Positions 1 through 15,444 of a DNA stretch of 64,000 nt are shown here, one piece after another. The translations under genes and the position numbers were made by a program. Source of the DNA: Alloascoidea africana (Eukaryota; Ascomycota; Alloascoideomycetes; Alloascoideales; Alloascoideaceae); contig JAKTTT010000043.1 of the NCBI GenBank assembly GCA_030581615.1, positions 1 to 64,000 on the forward strand, written 5' to 3'. How positions within the stretch are numbered: the first letter of the stretch is position 1; every line of letters begins with the position of its first letter. The notes beneath the pieces are model-generated. The model was given only the letters and a program-made list of their open reading frames with translations, did not search any database and was not told the origin of the DNA.

Positions 1-89
1 GTACTTTTGTTTCAACTTTAGGCGTTCTTCAACAACGTCCTCGCTGGTTTGCGAACGATCAACAATACGGCCCGAGGCTGCTGCGATTG

Positions 90-216
90 GCCGCCGGGCC
101 CAGCCGCCGGGCCCAGCGGGTCTCCGGGGTCCGGCGATGTCCAGGAACGAGATTCTTAGACACTAGACACTAGACACTAGATATTGAACTAGAACTAGAA
201 CTAGAACTAGAACTAG
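90..216. repeat. Cluster of three short tandem repeats
   Basis: Three different direct repeats lie side by side. GCCGCCGGGCCCA occurs twice at 90-115, ACACTAG occurs about three times at 159-180, and AACTAG occurs five times at about 187-216. They lie downstream of the small minus-strand gene that ends at 300. No coding potential is visible. These look like slippage-type repeats, and 7-mer units of this kind recur at 33-37 kb. Confidence 0.8.
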
Positions 217-299
217 ATACTTGGATATTGATCAACAGATATTCAGCTGTGCCAGCCGACGCCGTCTGCTATCTTCTATCGTCTGCTCGTCTGCTCTGC

Positions 300-809
300 C
301 TACACGGCCAGACACGCCCCTAGCAGCCCAGCCAGGGCCGATATCGCTGCCAGCCCGTGCCGTGTGGCCCTGCTCCCAGAGCCGCCAGAACTCAGACTCA
401 GACTGGAAAGCAGACTCCCGGCCTCTGAAATGTTCACCTCGGGGCTTATCGTGATCTCAGTCGTCGTTGTTGGCGTCTCATTGGTTTTCCCCTTGCCGTC
501 CTGCTGCTGAGCCTTGTCGTCACTATTTCCCGAGCTTGAGCTCGAGCTCGAGCTCGAGCTCTTGAGGCTAAGCTTCCTTCTCGCAAACCCACCAGAGCGC
601 TTCGCTAAAACCCCGTCTGTGATGAAACCAAAAGCAGCAGCAGGCTCATGCTTTCCACTAGATAAGCCTGCTTCAAGCATGGTCGATCCAAACTCTTCTT
701 CCTCCACCGCCCTTAAAGCGTGGGATCTCTCCTGCGAGATAGACCTCCAATTGAACCACAGGAAACAAAGACCCAACCCAAGCGGTATCAAGAGCTTTGG
801 AAATTGCAT
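300..809 (-). CDS. Hypothetical secreted, GPI-anchor-like protein
   Basis: This is a 169-residue protein that I do not recognise. The first 20 residues form a hydrophobic signal or signal-anchor segment (MQFPKLLIPLGLGLCFLWF). The middle is rich in Ser/Thr and includes a run of ten serines at about residues 84-93, encoded by an alternating TCG/AGC tract that is palindromic (GAGCTC repeats) at the DNA level. The last 25 residues are Ala/Leu-rich and hydrophobic after a small-residue stretch (SSGGSGS), as in a GPI attachment signal. A Lys-Arg pair in AKRSGG could be a Kex2 site. These features suggest a small cell-surface protein, but no family match is seen. A chance open frame cannot be fully excluded, since GC-rich repeats can keep frames open. 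Confidence 0.5.
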   Translation of the reverse strand: MQFPKLLIPLGLGLCFLWFNWRSISQERSHALRAVEEEEFGSTMLEAGLSSGKHEPAAAFGFITDGVLAKRSGGFARRKLSLKSSSSSSSSSSGNSDDKAQQQDGKGKTNETPTTTTEITISPEVNISEAGSLLSSLSLSSGGSGSRATRHGLAAISALAGLLGACLAV

Positions 810-5192
<4,383 letters not shown>

Positions 5193-5476
5193 AGTAGATT
5201 TTATAGGTTACGGTTGAATAGCGTCTAGTGTCTGAATCACAGATTGGTATTTATAAACAAAAAGAAGCCATTTAAATGTTTACTCTTGTAGTCTGTGTCA
5301 ATTAACCAAGTCCTGATTAGCAACAGGTGCAAAACATACATGTGTTAAAGTGTTGTCAGAGCGCACTTTACTTCACCCGTTTCTCGCTTATCGCCGGGTA
5401 ACATCCAATCTACTGTTGGTTCCTTCTTGGGTGCCAGACCCCCTGGTACAAAGAGGAGCAAACGCGGATTTCTTCA

Positions 5477-7980
5477 ATGTCGGGAATAAGACGAACTAGG
5501 ATAAGACCCCCAAGAAAAGCATGCCCATTTCTATTTGTTATTCTGCAGAATTGTTATTAACACTCTTTGTTTTTTCAAGAGTCTAACCGCGCCAATCGAC
5601 TTTGGAAAATCATGGCTTGAGCTGTCCTCTGCGATTTCAGAGATCCAAAAGAAAAATGCTTCTAGGCTAAGCTTTGAGGAACTTTACCGTAAAGCCTACA
5701 ATCTGGTCCTTCGAAAGCACGGTAAAAGTCTTTATGATAACGTGCGGAAACAGATCAGCACACATCTACTGGAAATAAGACAACAGAAGCTTTTACCGTT
5801 GATGATGAAGATGGGGGCGGGTGCAAGTGCTGGATCTGATATTTACAACACGATATTCGGTATGGAGTTTTTGAAAGCACTACGGTTGGAATGGGAAGAT
5901 CATGTCCTTTGTATGAGAATGATCAGTGATGTGCTCATGTACCTGGTAAGTTGAAAACAAGCCAGATGGCCTAAATTTTCCGTGTCTGACATGTTGAGCG
6001 CTTTAGAACCGTGTATACGCAAAGGAGGCGCGTGTCCCATTGACAGACGACGTGGGCCTGCTACTTTTCAGAGACTGCATCATTATCTATAATGACGACG
6101 AAATTGGGCAATTCATAAACCATGTCATAATTGAGGAAACAAGGAGAGATAGAGAAGGCGAGATTGTGGACAAGATGGTGATTAAATCAGTTATTGGCAT
6201 GCTGGATTCACTTCCAAGATATGACAATTCAGAAGACACGATATTCTTAACTTCATTTGAGCCGGCCTTTCTTATTGCTTCTGCAAACTACTATGAAGAT
6301 GCCGCGTCAACCATCCTGGAGAAAGAAGACGCGGCTCTGTATATTAGAAAAGTGGAGAACTGGCTGATGGAAGAAGAGCATAGATCGCCTCTATTCCTAC
6401 CACAACAGACATTGGTCCGATTACGAACTACCATTGAAGGAGTGCTTATCGGAACCAACATAATACAGGCGTTGAAATTCCCTAACAGTGGCCTAAAGTC
6501 TTGGATAGAGGACAAACAGTATGAGTCTATAAGACTGGCCTATCAATTAATTTTACGAGTTGATGAGGATTGCAAGATTTTAGAAGATGAGATAACGAGT
6601 GTGATTATAGAAATGGGTACGAAGATTAACAAAAGTACTCTTTCAAAGCCTGCTCTTCAACAAGGAGGCAAGAAAGAATCAAAGTCACGGAACATGACTC
6701 AACTAGCGGTGAAGTGGGTAGAAGCGTTGATGGATGCACGAGATGATTACGAAATAATCCTCAAAACTTGCCTACAGAACCATATGGGTCTTCAGAAATC
6801 CATCGAAAGCGCCTTCTCGTCCTTTATGAACAAAAATGAAAAGGTTGCAGAGTTCATATCTCTGTTTGTGGATGAAAACATGAAAAAGTCGTTCAAAGGC
6901 AAATCGGAGGAGGAGATTGAGGAAACGCTTGATAGAGTCATAATTCTTTTCCAGTACATTTCTGACAAAGATTTATTTGAGAGATACTACAAAACGCACC
7001 TTGCGAAGCGTCTATTGAATTCCAAATCTGTTTCAGAAGATGCTGAGCGGAGCATGATAACAAAACTAAGGATGGAAGCAGGCTCTGCGTTCACTTCGAA
7101 ACTTGAAGGCATGTTCAGGGACTTGAGAGTCTCAAGTGATATAACCCGTGAATTTAAGACACACTGTAAAGAAGAAGAAGAAAAACAGAGAGAAGCAGTT
7201 CATGACCAGGAACGAGAGGAGTTGATTGAATTGGATATAAATGTTTTGACATCTACTTTCTGGCCAATATCTGCGAGCGCTGATTCAGAAAAATATGTGT
7301 ACCCGAAGGAGCTGAAATCTGTCAAGAGCAAATTTGAAGAATTCTATCTATCAAGGCACAGCGGAAGAGATTTGTCCTGGGTACCAAACTTGGGCACGGT
7401 TGATGTTCGAATCCAATTTAAGAAAAGGGCCCATGAGATTAACATGCCTACTTATTCCTTTATGATTATCTCCCAGTTTCGAGATCTTGTGGAGAATGAG
7501 GGACTTACTTTTGAAGAAATATTGGCAGGGACGTGTATTCCTAAGCCAGACCTGATTCGCCAACTGCAGTCCATTGCAGTAGCACCGAGAACGAGGCTAC
7601 TGAAGAAGGAACCCATGTCAAAGGACATCAAAGCCAAGGACAAGTTTTATTTCAACTACAACTTTGAATCTGGGATGACCAGAGTAAAAGTTCTCACCGT
7701 TTCGTCCAGCAATAGGGCCGAGGATGACAAAGAGCGCAAGTCAACTATTGAATCTGTACAAAATTCGAGAAAGCACGAGACAGATGCTGCAATTGTGCGA
7801 ATAATGAAGACGAGAAAAACATCTGTACATAATGAACTAATCACCGAGACAGTGAAGATGCTAAGTGGGCGGTTCCGGCCTCCACCTTCTTTGATCAAAC
7901 AGAGGATTGAAACGCTTCTGGAACGGGAGTATTTGCGAAGAGATACAGATGATAGGAGCATTTATCACTATATTGCATAG
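5477..7980 (+). CDS. CUL3: Cullin-3-type ubiquitin ligase scaffold (spliced)
   Basis: This is a cullin of CUL3/Pcu3 type, the scaffold of BTB-adaptor RING ubiquitin ligases. I infer three exons: 5477-5518, 5580-5945 and 6007-7980, giving 793 residues. Exon 1 encodes MSGIRRTRIRPPRK, the basic IRPPR-type N-terminus of fungal CUL3, and joins in frame to the first cullin repeat (FGKSWLELSSAI, ELYRKAYNLVLRKHG). The cullin homology domain, including FERYYKTHLAKRLL, is in the middle. The C-terminal winged helix ends in SIYHYIA, and the neddylation site is K737 in IVRIMKTRK. Intron 2 has a normal GTAAGT donor, a CTGAC branch and a TTTAG acceptor. Intron 1 appears to start with GC (see separate entry). 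The exon 1 junction is the least certain part; exons 2 and 3 are secure. Confidence 0.88.
5519..5579 (+). other. Putative GC-AG intron 1 of CUL3
   Basis: This is a 61-nt segment starting GCATGC and ending TTCAAG, with TTAAC as a candidate branch point. Removing it joins the IRPPRK exon in phase with the first cullin repeat. The only nearby GT alternative, GTTATT at 5537, would give a 43-nt intron, shorter than all the others here, and would add six residues (ACPFLF). Confidence 0.6.
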
Positions 7981-8180
7981 TTATTAGTTAATTTGTTGAT
8001 CAATTAGTCTTACGCTCATGCCAAAAGCCAAGCATGAAAGTACATCATATTCTTCAAGTTCTCTTTCAGTACGGGGTATCAATGAATTGCTAAGTATCTA
8101 ATGGGGTATTTAAGTATGTAAACCGATGTTTTATGTATAGCTCGTTTAATCCTCAAGAAAAATCATCACCACTTTCTATT

Positions 8181-9303
8181 TCACAAACTTGACGAGCTCC
8201 GCCTTCTCCGCGTTTGTTGTTCAAAGGTTCGCTCGCGCCTCAAATCTCTTAAAAATCTTTCTCGTTCATCTTTCCAAAGCTCTTCATTCCCAGTTTCCTT
8301 ATATTCCAGCCTCATGATCCGGTGCCAGCATGGATGCCCCTTCCATACATGACCCTTTCTGTCATAGAGCAAACTCCTGTGTTTCATAGCAGGACTGGGG
8401 GTTCTCAGCATTGTGCATCTCTGTTTCAGTCTGTCCATAGCCGACAATTTTGGCGGCGTGTCCTTTTGGGTCGGGCTGGCTGGTCCAGTGCTGATTTTGG
8501 CAATATTCTGGGGGGAGGCTGGCGGTGTGAGCGGGAGCAAATCGGAGACTGGCCGTATCTTGTTATGACCATCCTTCTTGGTCTTTGGAAAAATGAGGCT
8601 GGCCGTGTTTCGAACAGGGCTCTTGCCAGAAAGTCCAATGGCGGGGCTTTTACTCTCTGATAGGGAAAAGGAGCGAGACTTGGATGCTCTGATCAGCGAG
8701 GAGGGACTGTTCAAGGGGTCGGCGCGGCGACTTGCTTCTCGATCGAAGGGGGGAGTCGCTGGAAAATCAGGCTCGGTTTCGGTCTCAGAGCCCGATACAT
8801 CATATCCCGTTTTGCTTATTCTATCCTGGCGTTTCTTTTCAACCTTCTGACGGCGAGAAGCAATAGCTAGACACAGAGAAGTCGCCTACATTAGCCATGC
8901 TGCAAGAAGTACAATAGGGCAGTAAACCCTTGAATATATGTTTCCCCTAGTTTTTGAGGTTTATCATTTTTTTCTCTCTTTTTTTACATATTTCAATAGT
9001 TATCTTTTTATACATTAGACGACAAGGGCTATCAAAAAGAAGTATCTTACCTTCTTCGGAGGCTCTTCTTATCCTCTGTCGTCGCTTGAAGCTGGTGATG
9101 TCTGCATGTAGGCTAACCGGAACTGAAGGGAGAAGGTGTGGATCTCGGATAATTCTGTCCACGACCGTCCCAGGAAGGGCGTGTACTTTGCTCTCCGGGC
9201 TCGCAAGATGAGATTCTGGATCAATCATAACTAAGAGTGTGCTCTGGGTGGTGTAGAAGCAGAAAGTCCAGCTGGAGAAGGAAGTTATACGATACAGGGT
9301 CAT
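8181..9303 (-). CDS. Unknown Ser/Thr-Pro-rich protein (two exons)
   Basis: This gene is not recognised. I infer exon 1 at 9303-9051 and exon 2 at 8866-8181, joined across a 184-nt intron (donor GTAAGA, acceptor TGTCTAG, candidate branch GCTAATG). The product has 312 residues. Exon 1 carries a hydrophobic/aromatic start and a conserved-looking stretch, [12 protein letters not shown]. The junction yields [20 protein letters not shown], a continuous basic helix, which supports the splice. The middle is disordered with many SP/TP sites (LTPPASP, GPASPTQ, RTPSPA), so it is a likely target of proline-directed kinases. The C-terminus has [16 protein letters not shown] followed by a charged helix and an Arg/Ser tail. 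It is divergent from SLA1 with only 89 bases between the start codons. It may be a nuclear or cell-cycle protein, but this is a guess from composition. Confidence 0.6.
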
Positions 9304-9392
9304 GCCAGAGAATGGTCACCCGGCCTTGCTCCTTCCTCCCCCATCCGGACCTCAAGCGGAGCCCTTTTCCAAGAGAATATCGCCCCTACATA

Positions 9393-12300
9393 ATGGCCTC
9401 GTCTCTGTTCCTAGGCGTCTACGTTGCAGAGTATCCCTATGAGTCCCGTACAGACCAGGAGTTGTCTATAGCAAAAGGGGACTTGCTGTATCTCCTCGAA
9501 AGGTCGGACGTTGACGATTGGTGGACGGTGAAAAAGAGGGTGCTGGGAGCGGAAGCTGAGGAACCCAGTGGCATTGTGCCATGCAACTACATTACTGAGG
9601 TATGCCATCTCCTATTCTTTCTGTTGTCGAGCGGCCCCGGTGTGCTAGTTCCGGGCATTGGGCCACGAAGAGGGAGCTTGTGGCAATGGGGAATGCGTGC
9701 TTTGATCTGGCTCTAAAACAAGAGTTTCGTTCTGACTTATTATGTTACCACTGTCATATAGGCACCTGTGATCGCTCCCGCCAAAGCTTTATACGATTAC
9801 GATAAGCAAACGGAAGAAGAGCTCAGTTTCAAGGAAAACGATCGCTTCAATGTCTATGACAAGGAGGACCCGGATTGGATTCTAGTTGGGATGGGCCCCC
9901 ACTATGGCTTTGTTCCATCCAACTACATTGAGATCTCTAGTTCATCCGCTGCCGCTTCAACATCCTTTCAAGCACCTGTTGCTGTTAATTCTGCGCCTAC
10001 TACCGCTCCGATCTCTCCTGTTGAAACGCAGGTTAATGCTTATGCTCCCCAACCCGTGTCATACCAGCAGGAAGAGCGTTCCAAGCAGAATTCCGCAAGA
10101 GACTCATACGCAATAAGCGACGACGGCAGCGAAGAGGATAAGCCTGCGCTTCCTTCAAGACCCAGACCAAATGTTTCAGGATCATCTTCTAGCATAACTT
10201 CTCCTAGAGGACCAGATTTGGAAGGGCCTCACTCTGGGGACTCAAACTTCTTTTCTTGCAATGTATCCGAGATTGTGAACCGTAGAAAGAAAAAAGCCAA
10301 GTTGGTCATTTCGAATGGCTCGATATGGTTTTCTCGAGAGAAACCTACTGATGGAGGGGATACTCAGGAGTGGGCCATCAAGGATTTGCTCCACTATAGT
10401 TGTGAAAAGAAGCACGTCTTTTTAGAGTTTCAACACCCTGCTTCCTCTCTTGAGCTACACGCCGGATCAAAAGATGTGGCTAGAAAAATTGTCGCTACTC
10501 TGGGCGATTTGGTTGGAGCATCCCAAGCTCGAGGTCTTCGCGAGGTCATGACTGCAGCTTCTTCCGCTGGCACGAAATCTGCAAAAGTGCTTTTCAACTT
10601 TCATCCTCAAGGATCTGACGAAGTTTCGGTAAGCGAGGGAGAAACTGTTTACATTCTTGATGATAAAAGAAGCAAAGAGTGGTGGCTTGTTAGAAACTCG
10701 CTTGGTGAAGAAGGCATTATACCAAGTTCATATGTCGATGTAGAAAAAAATAACGTCCTAGTTCGACCAGAGTCTACCAGGAACTCGAGAGGAAGTAGCG
10801 TGAACAAGAAGAGAACTTCACAAAGAGAACGGGACGTAAAGCAACAAGAAAAAGAAAGGCAGAGACAGCTTGAAAGAGCCGAGGAGAGAAAACAGTACGA
10901 CAGAGAACGAGAGAGGGAAAAGAGAAGGTCTCACCGTGAAAGAGAAAAGCAAAAATCCAAGCCCAACCCACACAAGATTCGAACCTGGGTGGATAGATCT
11001 GGCGCCTTTAAAGTGGATGCTGAATTTCTTGGGTGTGTTGATGGCAAGATCCATCTCCATAAAGATAATGGGGTTAAAATTGCCGTTCAGGCTACAAAAC
11101 TCTCTGTTACGGATCTGGAGTATGTGGAGCGTGTAACAGGCATGTCTTTGGATGCCTATAGGCCTCTTAACTCGCGTGTGCATTCTAAGAGCGAGACCCC
11201 TTCGAGGTCTGGCTCGAAATCATCCCGCATTGCCTCGACTGCTCCCAAGAAGAAGGGTCCTGACTTTTTTGATTTCTTTCTGACATGTGGCTGCGATCCA
11301 AACAATTGTCAAAGATATGCATTGAATTTTGAAAGAGAGGAGATTGATGAGTCAACCCTGGCAGACCTCGATTCTAGTATTTTAAGAACGTTGGGACTGA
11401 GAGAGGGTGATATTATTAGAGTCATAAAGTACCTGGATCAGAAGTATAACCGCGAGCGCAAGAAGGATTCTAGCACCGGGGGCGGGCTCTTTTCTGGTCC
11501 CGATGGAGAGTTGAAGAGTTCAAGGCCGGTGAAATCAGAAGTTGGAGAAGACTCAATCGCGCCTGCCAGAGCGCCGTCGTCGGCTTCTAAGAAATCGAAC
11601 ATTGGAGAGGATTTCGACGATGATGCCTGGACGGTTGAATCCAGTAAGCAAAAGCCAGAAGCTCCAGCGAAGCCTCCTGCTCCTGTTCCAAAGCCGGTTC
11701 CGGCCCCAGCTCCAGCTCCAGCTCCTGTTGAACCTGCAAAGCCCAAGAACTATATGGACGATGCTCTTAAAGATTTGTCTGACTTTATCAACAGCAAACC
11801 ACTTGAACCAACCCCAACAGCAGCCGCTGTCAAGCAACAAACCGCACCTCCTCAGGTCCAGCAGCAGCAAACAGGAAACCCATTCAACAACCCAATAGGC
11901 GGTCAACAAACGGGCGCGGGAACTATCACAATTCTCCAACCTGTGATTCCAGTACAGCCTACTGTTGTTCAACTTCCGCCAACTTTTGTATCCGCAGCGC
12001 AGCTTTCCCAAGGCCCACAGGTTTCGCAGATTCCACAGATTCCCCAGCAGCCAACAATCACTGGCCAGTTCATTGCACCTCAACCAACCCAGCAAATTGC
12101 GTTTAATCCTCAGCCTCAGCCCACTGGAATTTCACCATTTTTAACTGGCATTCAACCACAGGCACAATTCTCGCCTATGCAACCTCAACCCCAGAACCCA
12201 TTACAGTTCCAACTTCAACAACAGCAACAGCAACAGCAACAACAGCAGCAGCTTCTACAGTCTCAGCCTACTGGGCTGGGATTTGGTACAAGCCCTGCAT

Positions 12301-12515
12301 ATATGCCAACAAATCCCCTACAGGCATTCCCTCCTACTACCGCCGCCTCAAACTACAATGGCTCGGTTTTAACACCCCAAAAGACAGGACCTCCCCCTCC
12401 TGTCAGTTTCGGTGGACTCAAGAATACACAGCCGCCACAGTTGACAGCCATGTCCACTGGACAAAGAAGAGCAAACTTGGCTGCGGCTACTGCGGATAAT
12501 CCATTTGGCTTTTAA
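9393..12515 (+). CDS. SLA1: Actin-assembly and endocytosis adaptor Sla1
   Basis: Sla1 links cargo, clathrin and the Arp2/3 activator Las17 at cortical actin patches. The exons are 9393-9599 and 9762-12515, giving 986 residues. The 162-nt intron has a GTATGC donor, a CTGAC branch and an ATATAG acceptor. Domains in order are SH3-1 (about 4-69, encoded by exon 1), SH3-2 (73-127), a PH/PTB-like region (about 235-320), SH3-3 (about 340-397), a charged Arg/Glu/Lys stretch, SHD1 starting [18 protein letters not shown] (about 475-530), which binds NPFxD signals, and the SAM-like SHD2 ([20 protein letters not shown], about 572-632). The C-terminal third is Pro/Gln-rich with LxxQxTG Prk1 phosphorylation motifs ([14 protein letters not shown]) and ends in an NPF motif (NPFGF) expected to bind EH domains. 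Length and order match the family. Confidence 0.96.
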
Positions 12516-12911
12516 AAGGGTGATGGTGAGATAGATCATCATCAGCCATTATTCGAGTTCTCAGGAACATAAAACATTTTCTAGTTGCAATTGAGAACCA
12601 ATCTTTGTTGCTGATAGTGTCCCTATGAGTGTAGTGACGGTAAGTTCTAAACAAATCATTTTTGGCTTTTGATTCTCTCTTCAAAGCAGTTAATAGTTTG
12701 GCATTTTATGCGGCTACTATTTTATTTTCTCTTTTAAGAAATATATGAAACATAATAAAAAGACCTTTTTCAGATTTGCATAACTTTTAAATGGATTGTT
12801 CCATTCAGAGGTTTTCCTAGAACGAATGAGTGCATCTATTTTTCCATTGCCAAATAGTATTTATTGTATGTATGTATACTTCGAGTACCAGTGAAATACA
12901 AGAACAATCAA

Positions 12912-13624
12912 TCACTTCTTCTCGTTCTTCAATTCCCCGCTTACTTTATAGTATTCTTTGGAAAGACTGTCTGCCTGTGCCTTCACAGTGGACAATGCTT
13001 CTTCTCTCTCAGCAATCTTATTCTTCAAAGCTGCGACATCATCTGCCGTAGCGCCGTCGGCTTTACCAGTCGTAGAACCTGTAGAGCGGCTGCTTGGGTT
13101 GACACCAAGACTCTTCAACTTTGACTGAGCGTTGATCAATTCGATAACCAGCTTATAGGTTCTATCGAGGATCAAGGATAGGAACAAGGTGAACCCGCAC
13201 AAATACATGTTCCTCTGCGCATAAAATCGACGTGCCTGGATCTCTGATCTATCCACATGGATGGAAGCGGGAAGATGAGAATCTTTCAGCTCTTGTTGAA
13301 CTCTAATTACTCTGTTTACAGAGTCGATGAAGAGGATGAGAATAAAGATCAACCCGCTTTTCAACCCGACTTGGACCGTTGCCGTTTGAAAAGGCTTGTT
13401 AATTCCGAGAAGAATGGCTCTTCTGATCTTTGGAGGCAATGGAATTGCCAAAAGCAAGAAGAAAGCCATCTCAACCACAAGGATTGTGAAAACCTGAAGG
13501 AGTATTAGTTAAGTCATTCTTGTGGCAAGACGGGGTAGCACTATCAGCCTAGAACTATGACGAACTCAACGGCTTACGTAGGCGCCATTGAACATGAACG
13601 TACCAGTGAGTAATAAATAGTCAT
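12912..13624 (-). CDS. YET3: BAP31-family ER membrane protein (spliced)
   Basis: This is a homologue of BAP31 and yeast Yet1/Yet3, ER proteins with three N-terminal membrane segments and a cytosolic coiled coil. They associate with the translocon and cargo sorting. Exon 1 is only 21 nt (13624-13604, MTIYYSL). The 110-nt intron (GTACGT donor, CTAATA branch, TTCAG acceptor) leads to exon 2 (13493-12912), for 200 residues in total. The joined N-terminus MTIYYSLVFTILVVEMAFF matches the family start exactly. Membrane segments lie at about 6-25, 42-62 and 100-120. The C-terminal 60 residues form a coiled coil (DVAALKNKIAEREEALSTVK). The tail ends NEKK rather than the KKxx retrieval signal of animal BAP31. 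The symbol is given by similarity; the Yet1 versus Yet3 assignment is not resolved. Confidence 0.88.
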
Positions 13625-14633
13625 TCTGCTTCAGATGTTGTACCTTCCAATTGAGTTATGAAGAGAGCAAGAGAGTCGATGGGAGAGAAGAAAGAGAAAG
13701 CAACTGTTCATCCATTGTGACCCAAGAAGGTGCCAACCAGCACTAAGCTGTTAAATCCAGTCACGCGGGCGGTGACCTCAGCGCTTAGTCACAACATCAA
13801 CATTAACAATAGTTGGACAAAAGCCGCTGGGAAACAGATAGCAAGCGTCTCTGTCTCCGTAGGACGTAAACGGTCATCTCCTGGCCTGAGCAAGTTAAAT
13901 GCTGATGAGGGAGGTCTTCTACTGCGCATAAAGCCAATATTTGCTTGTACGCCAAAGCTAACATCAGTTCAGGGAGCACAAAGGTGAGGCCGTTGCTCAC
14001 AGATCCCTTACTGTTTTCCACATTCGATATCGTTTCCCCTCTTCCAATGTTGAGGCTTTGCTTTTTGATGCTGTGGCTTTTCCTCGTAGAACTATGAAGT
14101 ACTGGCACTTGGTATAAAAGCCGTTCTAGATCTGGTTCAATGCTCGGTGGAATACATTTGGAGAAGGCGTTGACAGGAGCAAGGAGCCAGTCTAACACAT
14201 ATGAGAGTGATAGTTTATAGGCTCAATAAGCCAACATTATCAAAGTATCAGAACTCTTAGAGTGCGAGTTTTTAAGCTTTCATTGCCCTTCCCCCCTTTA
14301 CTGGGTGCCCATTGTTATCATTTGTATCATCTCCTGGTCTTGCGTCTGGTGGCTTCTCCGAAAGGTAATGAGACCAAACTTAAGACAACAAGCGGTTTAT
14401 GCCTTCTGTATCTACTCAAAGCATTGGGCTGGAAGTAAACTAAGAGAGGGGAGCAAGCCTTGGAGGCTTGCTGAAGCATGATAGACGATGTTGAAGATGT
14501 AAAACCTGAAGACGAGATTTCTATATTAAATAGGCCGAAATCCGCTTCCGCTTAGTTCTAATAGCAATTCCACAAGGTTGACATTTACTGTATCCTTATT
14601 GTGCTTTTGAAATCTCCTTTCGTTTAAAATACA
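13625..14633. other. Divergent intergenic region, YET3 and SRP1-like gene
   Basis: This 1-kb stretch should hold both promoters. One minus-strand open frame of 131 codons (13803-14198) has no ATG and no clear splice partner. I do not call it a gene. Confidence 0.5.
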
Positions 14634-15005
14634 ATGAAGCTCTCACTCGCTATCTCAGCCACTGTTCTTGGTGTTTCTCCAGCCCTCGGCGCTGTTGACC
14701 CCAATGCCGCTGCAGAATTGGCCAAAGCCTACGAATTTATTCATGGAAACGTTCAAAGAATCATTCAATATGTTGCCTCAAACCCATCTGTCCAGATTCC
14801 TCAGAACCTTCTCTCAATCTACAGATCAATCGCTGCCACTTACCAAGACACCTCGTTTACAACCGATGAGAATCTCGTAAATAGCTTCCCATCTGCAGAA
14901 TACTCAAGCTTTGTCAAGGGATTGCCCTTCTACACTGGCAATGCTGCCCTCTACGCGAGAGACTCTGAGCCAGAAGCTACTGCAGTCGCCGCGGCCCTTT
15001 TGTAA
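14634..15005 (+). CDS. Small secreted Srp1/Tip1-family protein
   Basis: This is a 123-residue protein with a clear signal peptide (MKLSLAISATVLGVSPALGA, cleavage about residue 20). The mature part has the helical layout of the Srp1/Tip1/seripauperin family, including YRSIAATYQDTSFTT, followed by ENLVNSF and FVKGLPFYTGNAAL, comparable to the IxxYTDDSYTT...LPWYSSRL core of yeast Tip1 and Pau proteins. The long Ser/Thr-rich stalk and GPI signal of Tip1 are absent, so it resembles the short Pau-type members (about 120 residues). In S. cerevisiae such genes respond to anoxia and stress. Here a TATA-like TATATTAAATA about 110 bases upstream suggests an inducible promoter. Cell wall or extracellular location is inferred. 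Confidence 0.75.
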   Translation: MKLSLAISATVLGVSPALGAVDPNAAAELAKAYEFIHGNVQRIIQYVASNPSVQIPQNLLSIYRSIAATYQDTSFTTDENLVNSFPSAEYSSFVKGLPFYTGNAALYARDSEPEATAVAAALL

Positions 15006-15444
15006 AGCAGGTGCTTTCTAGTTAACTGGATTGATCTATAGTAGCCTTATCTAGTTTTACGTGATTGTGGTTCAACTATGTATTATCCGAGCACTCTTTT
15101 TACTAGTTTCAGGGTCCTAAACAGTTACTCTAAATACACACATTCTTTTCTCACCCAAATATCAAAGCTAAGATCCTGTAACAGCCAAGGTATGCGCCTT
15201 TCCCTGAGAACTTGGGCTTTCTTCAAAACCCGCCCAAGTCACGTGCCATTCTCTCTTATTCGCACACTCTCCACTTCCATCAACCACCAAAAACGCTAAA
15301 AGGCTGTGCTTTCACACCGCCTTCTCCAAGCTCTTGAATAGCTTTGTATTGTTGTTTCCACACCGTGAAGCATCTCGTTTTCTTATCTTTGAACAAACAC
15401 CCAAAAAACAGTACTGAGCCGGGAATAAGAGGATTATTGCAAAA

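Noticed and set aside
13803-14198. 131-codon minus-strand open frame between YET3 and the Srp1-like gene
   Set aside because: No ATG in frame, no convincing upstream exon or acceptor, and no domain recognised.
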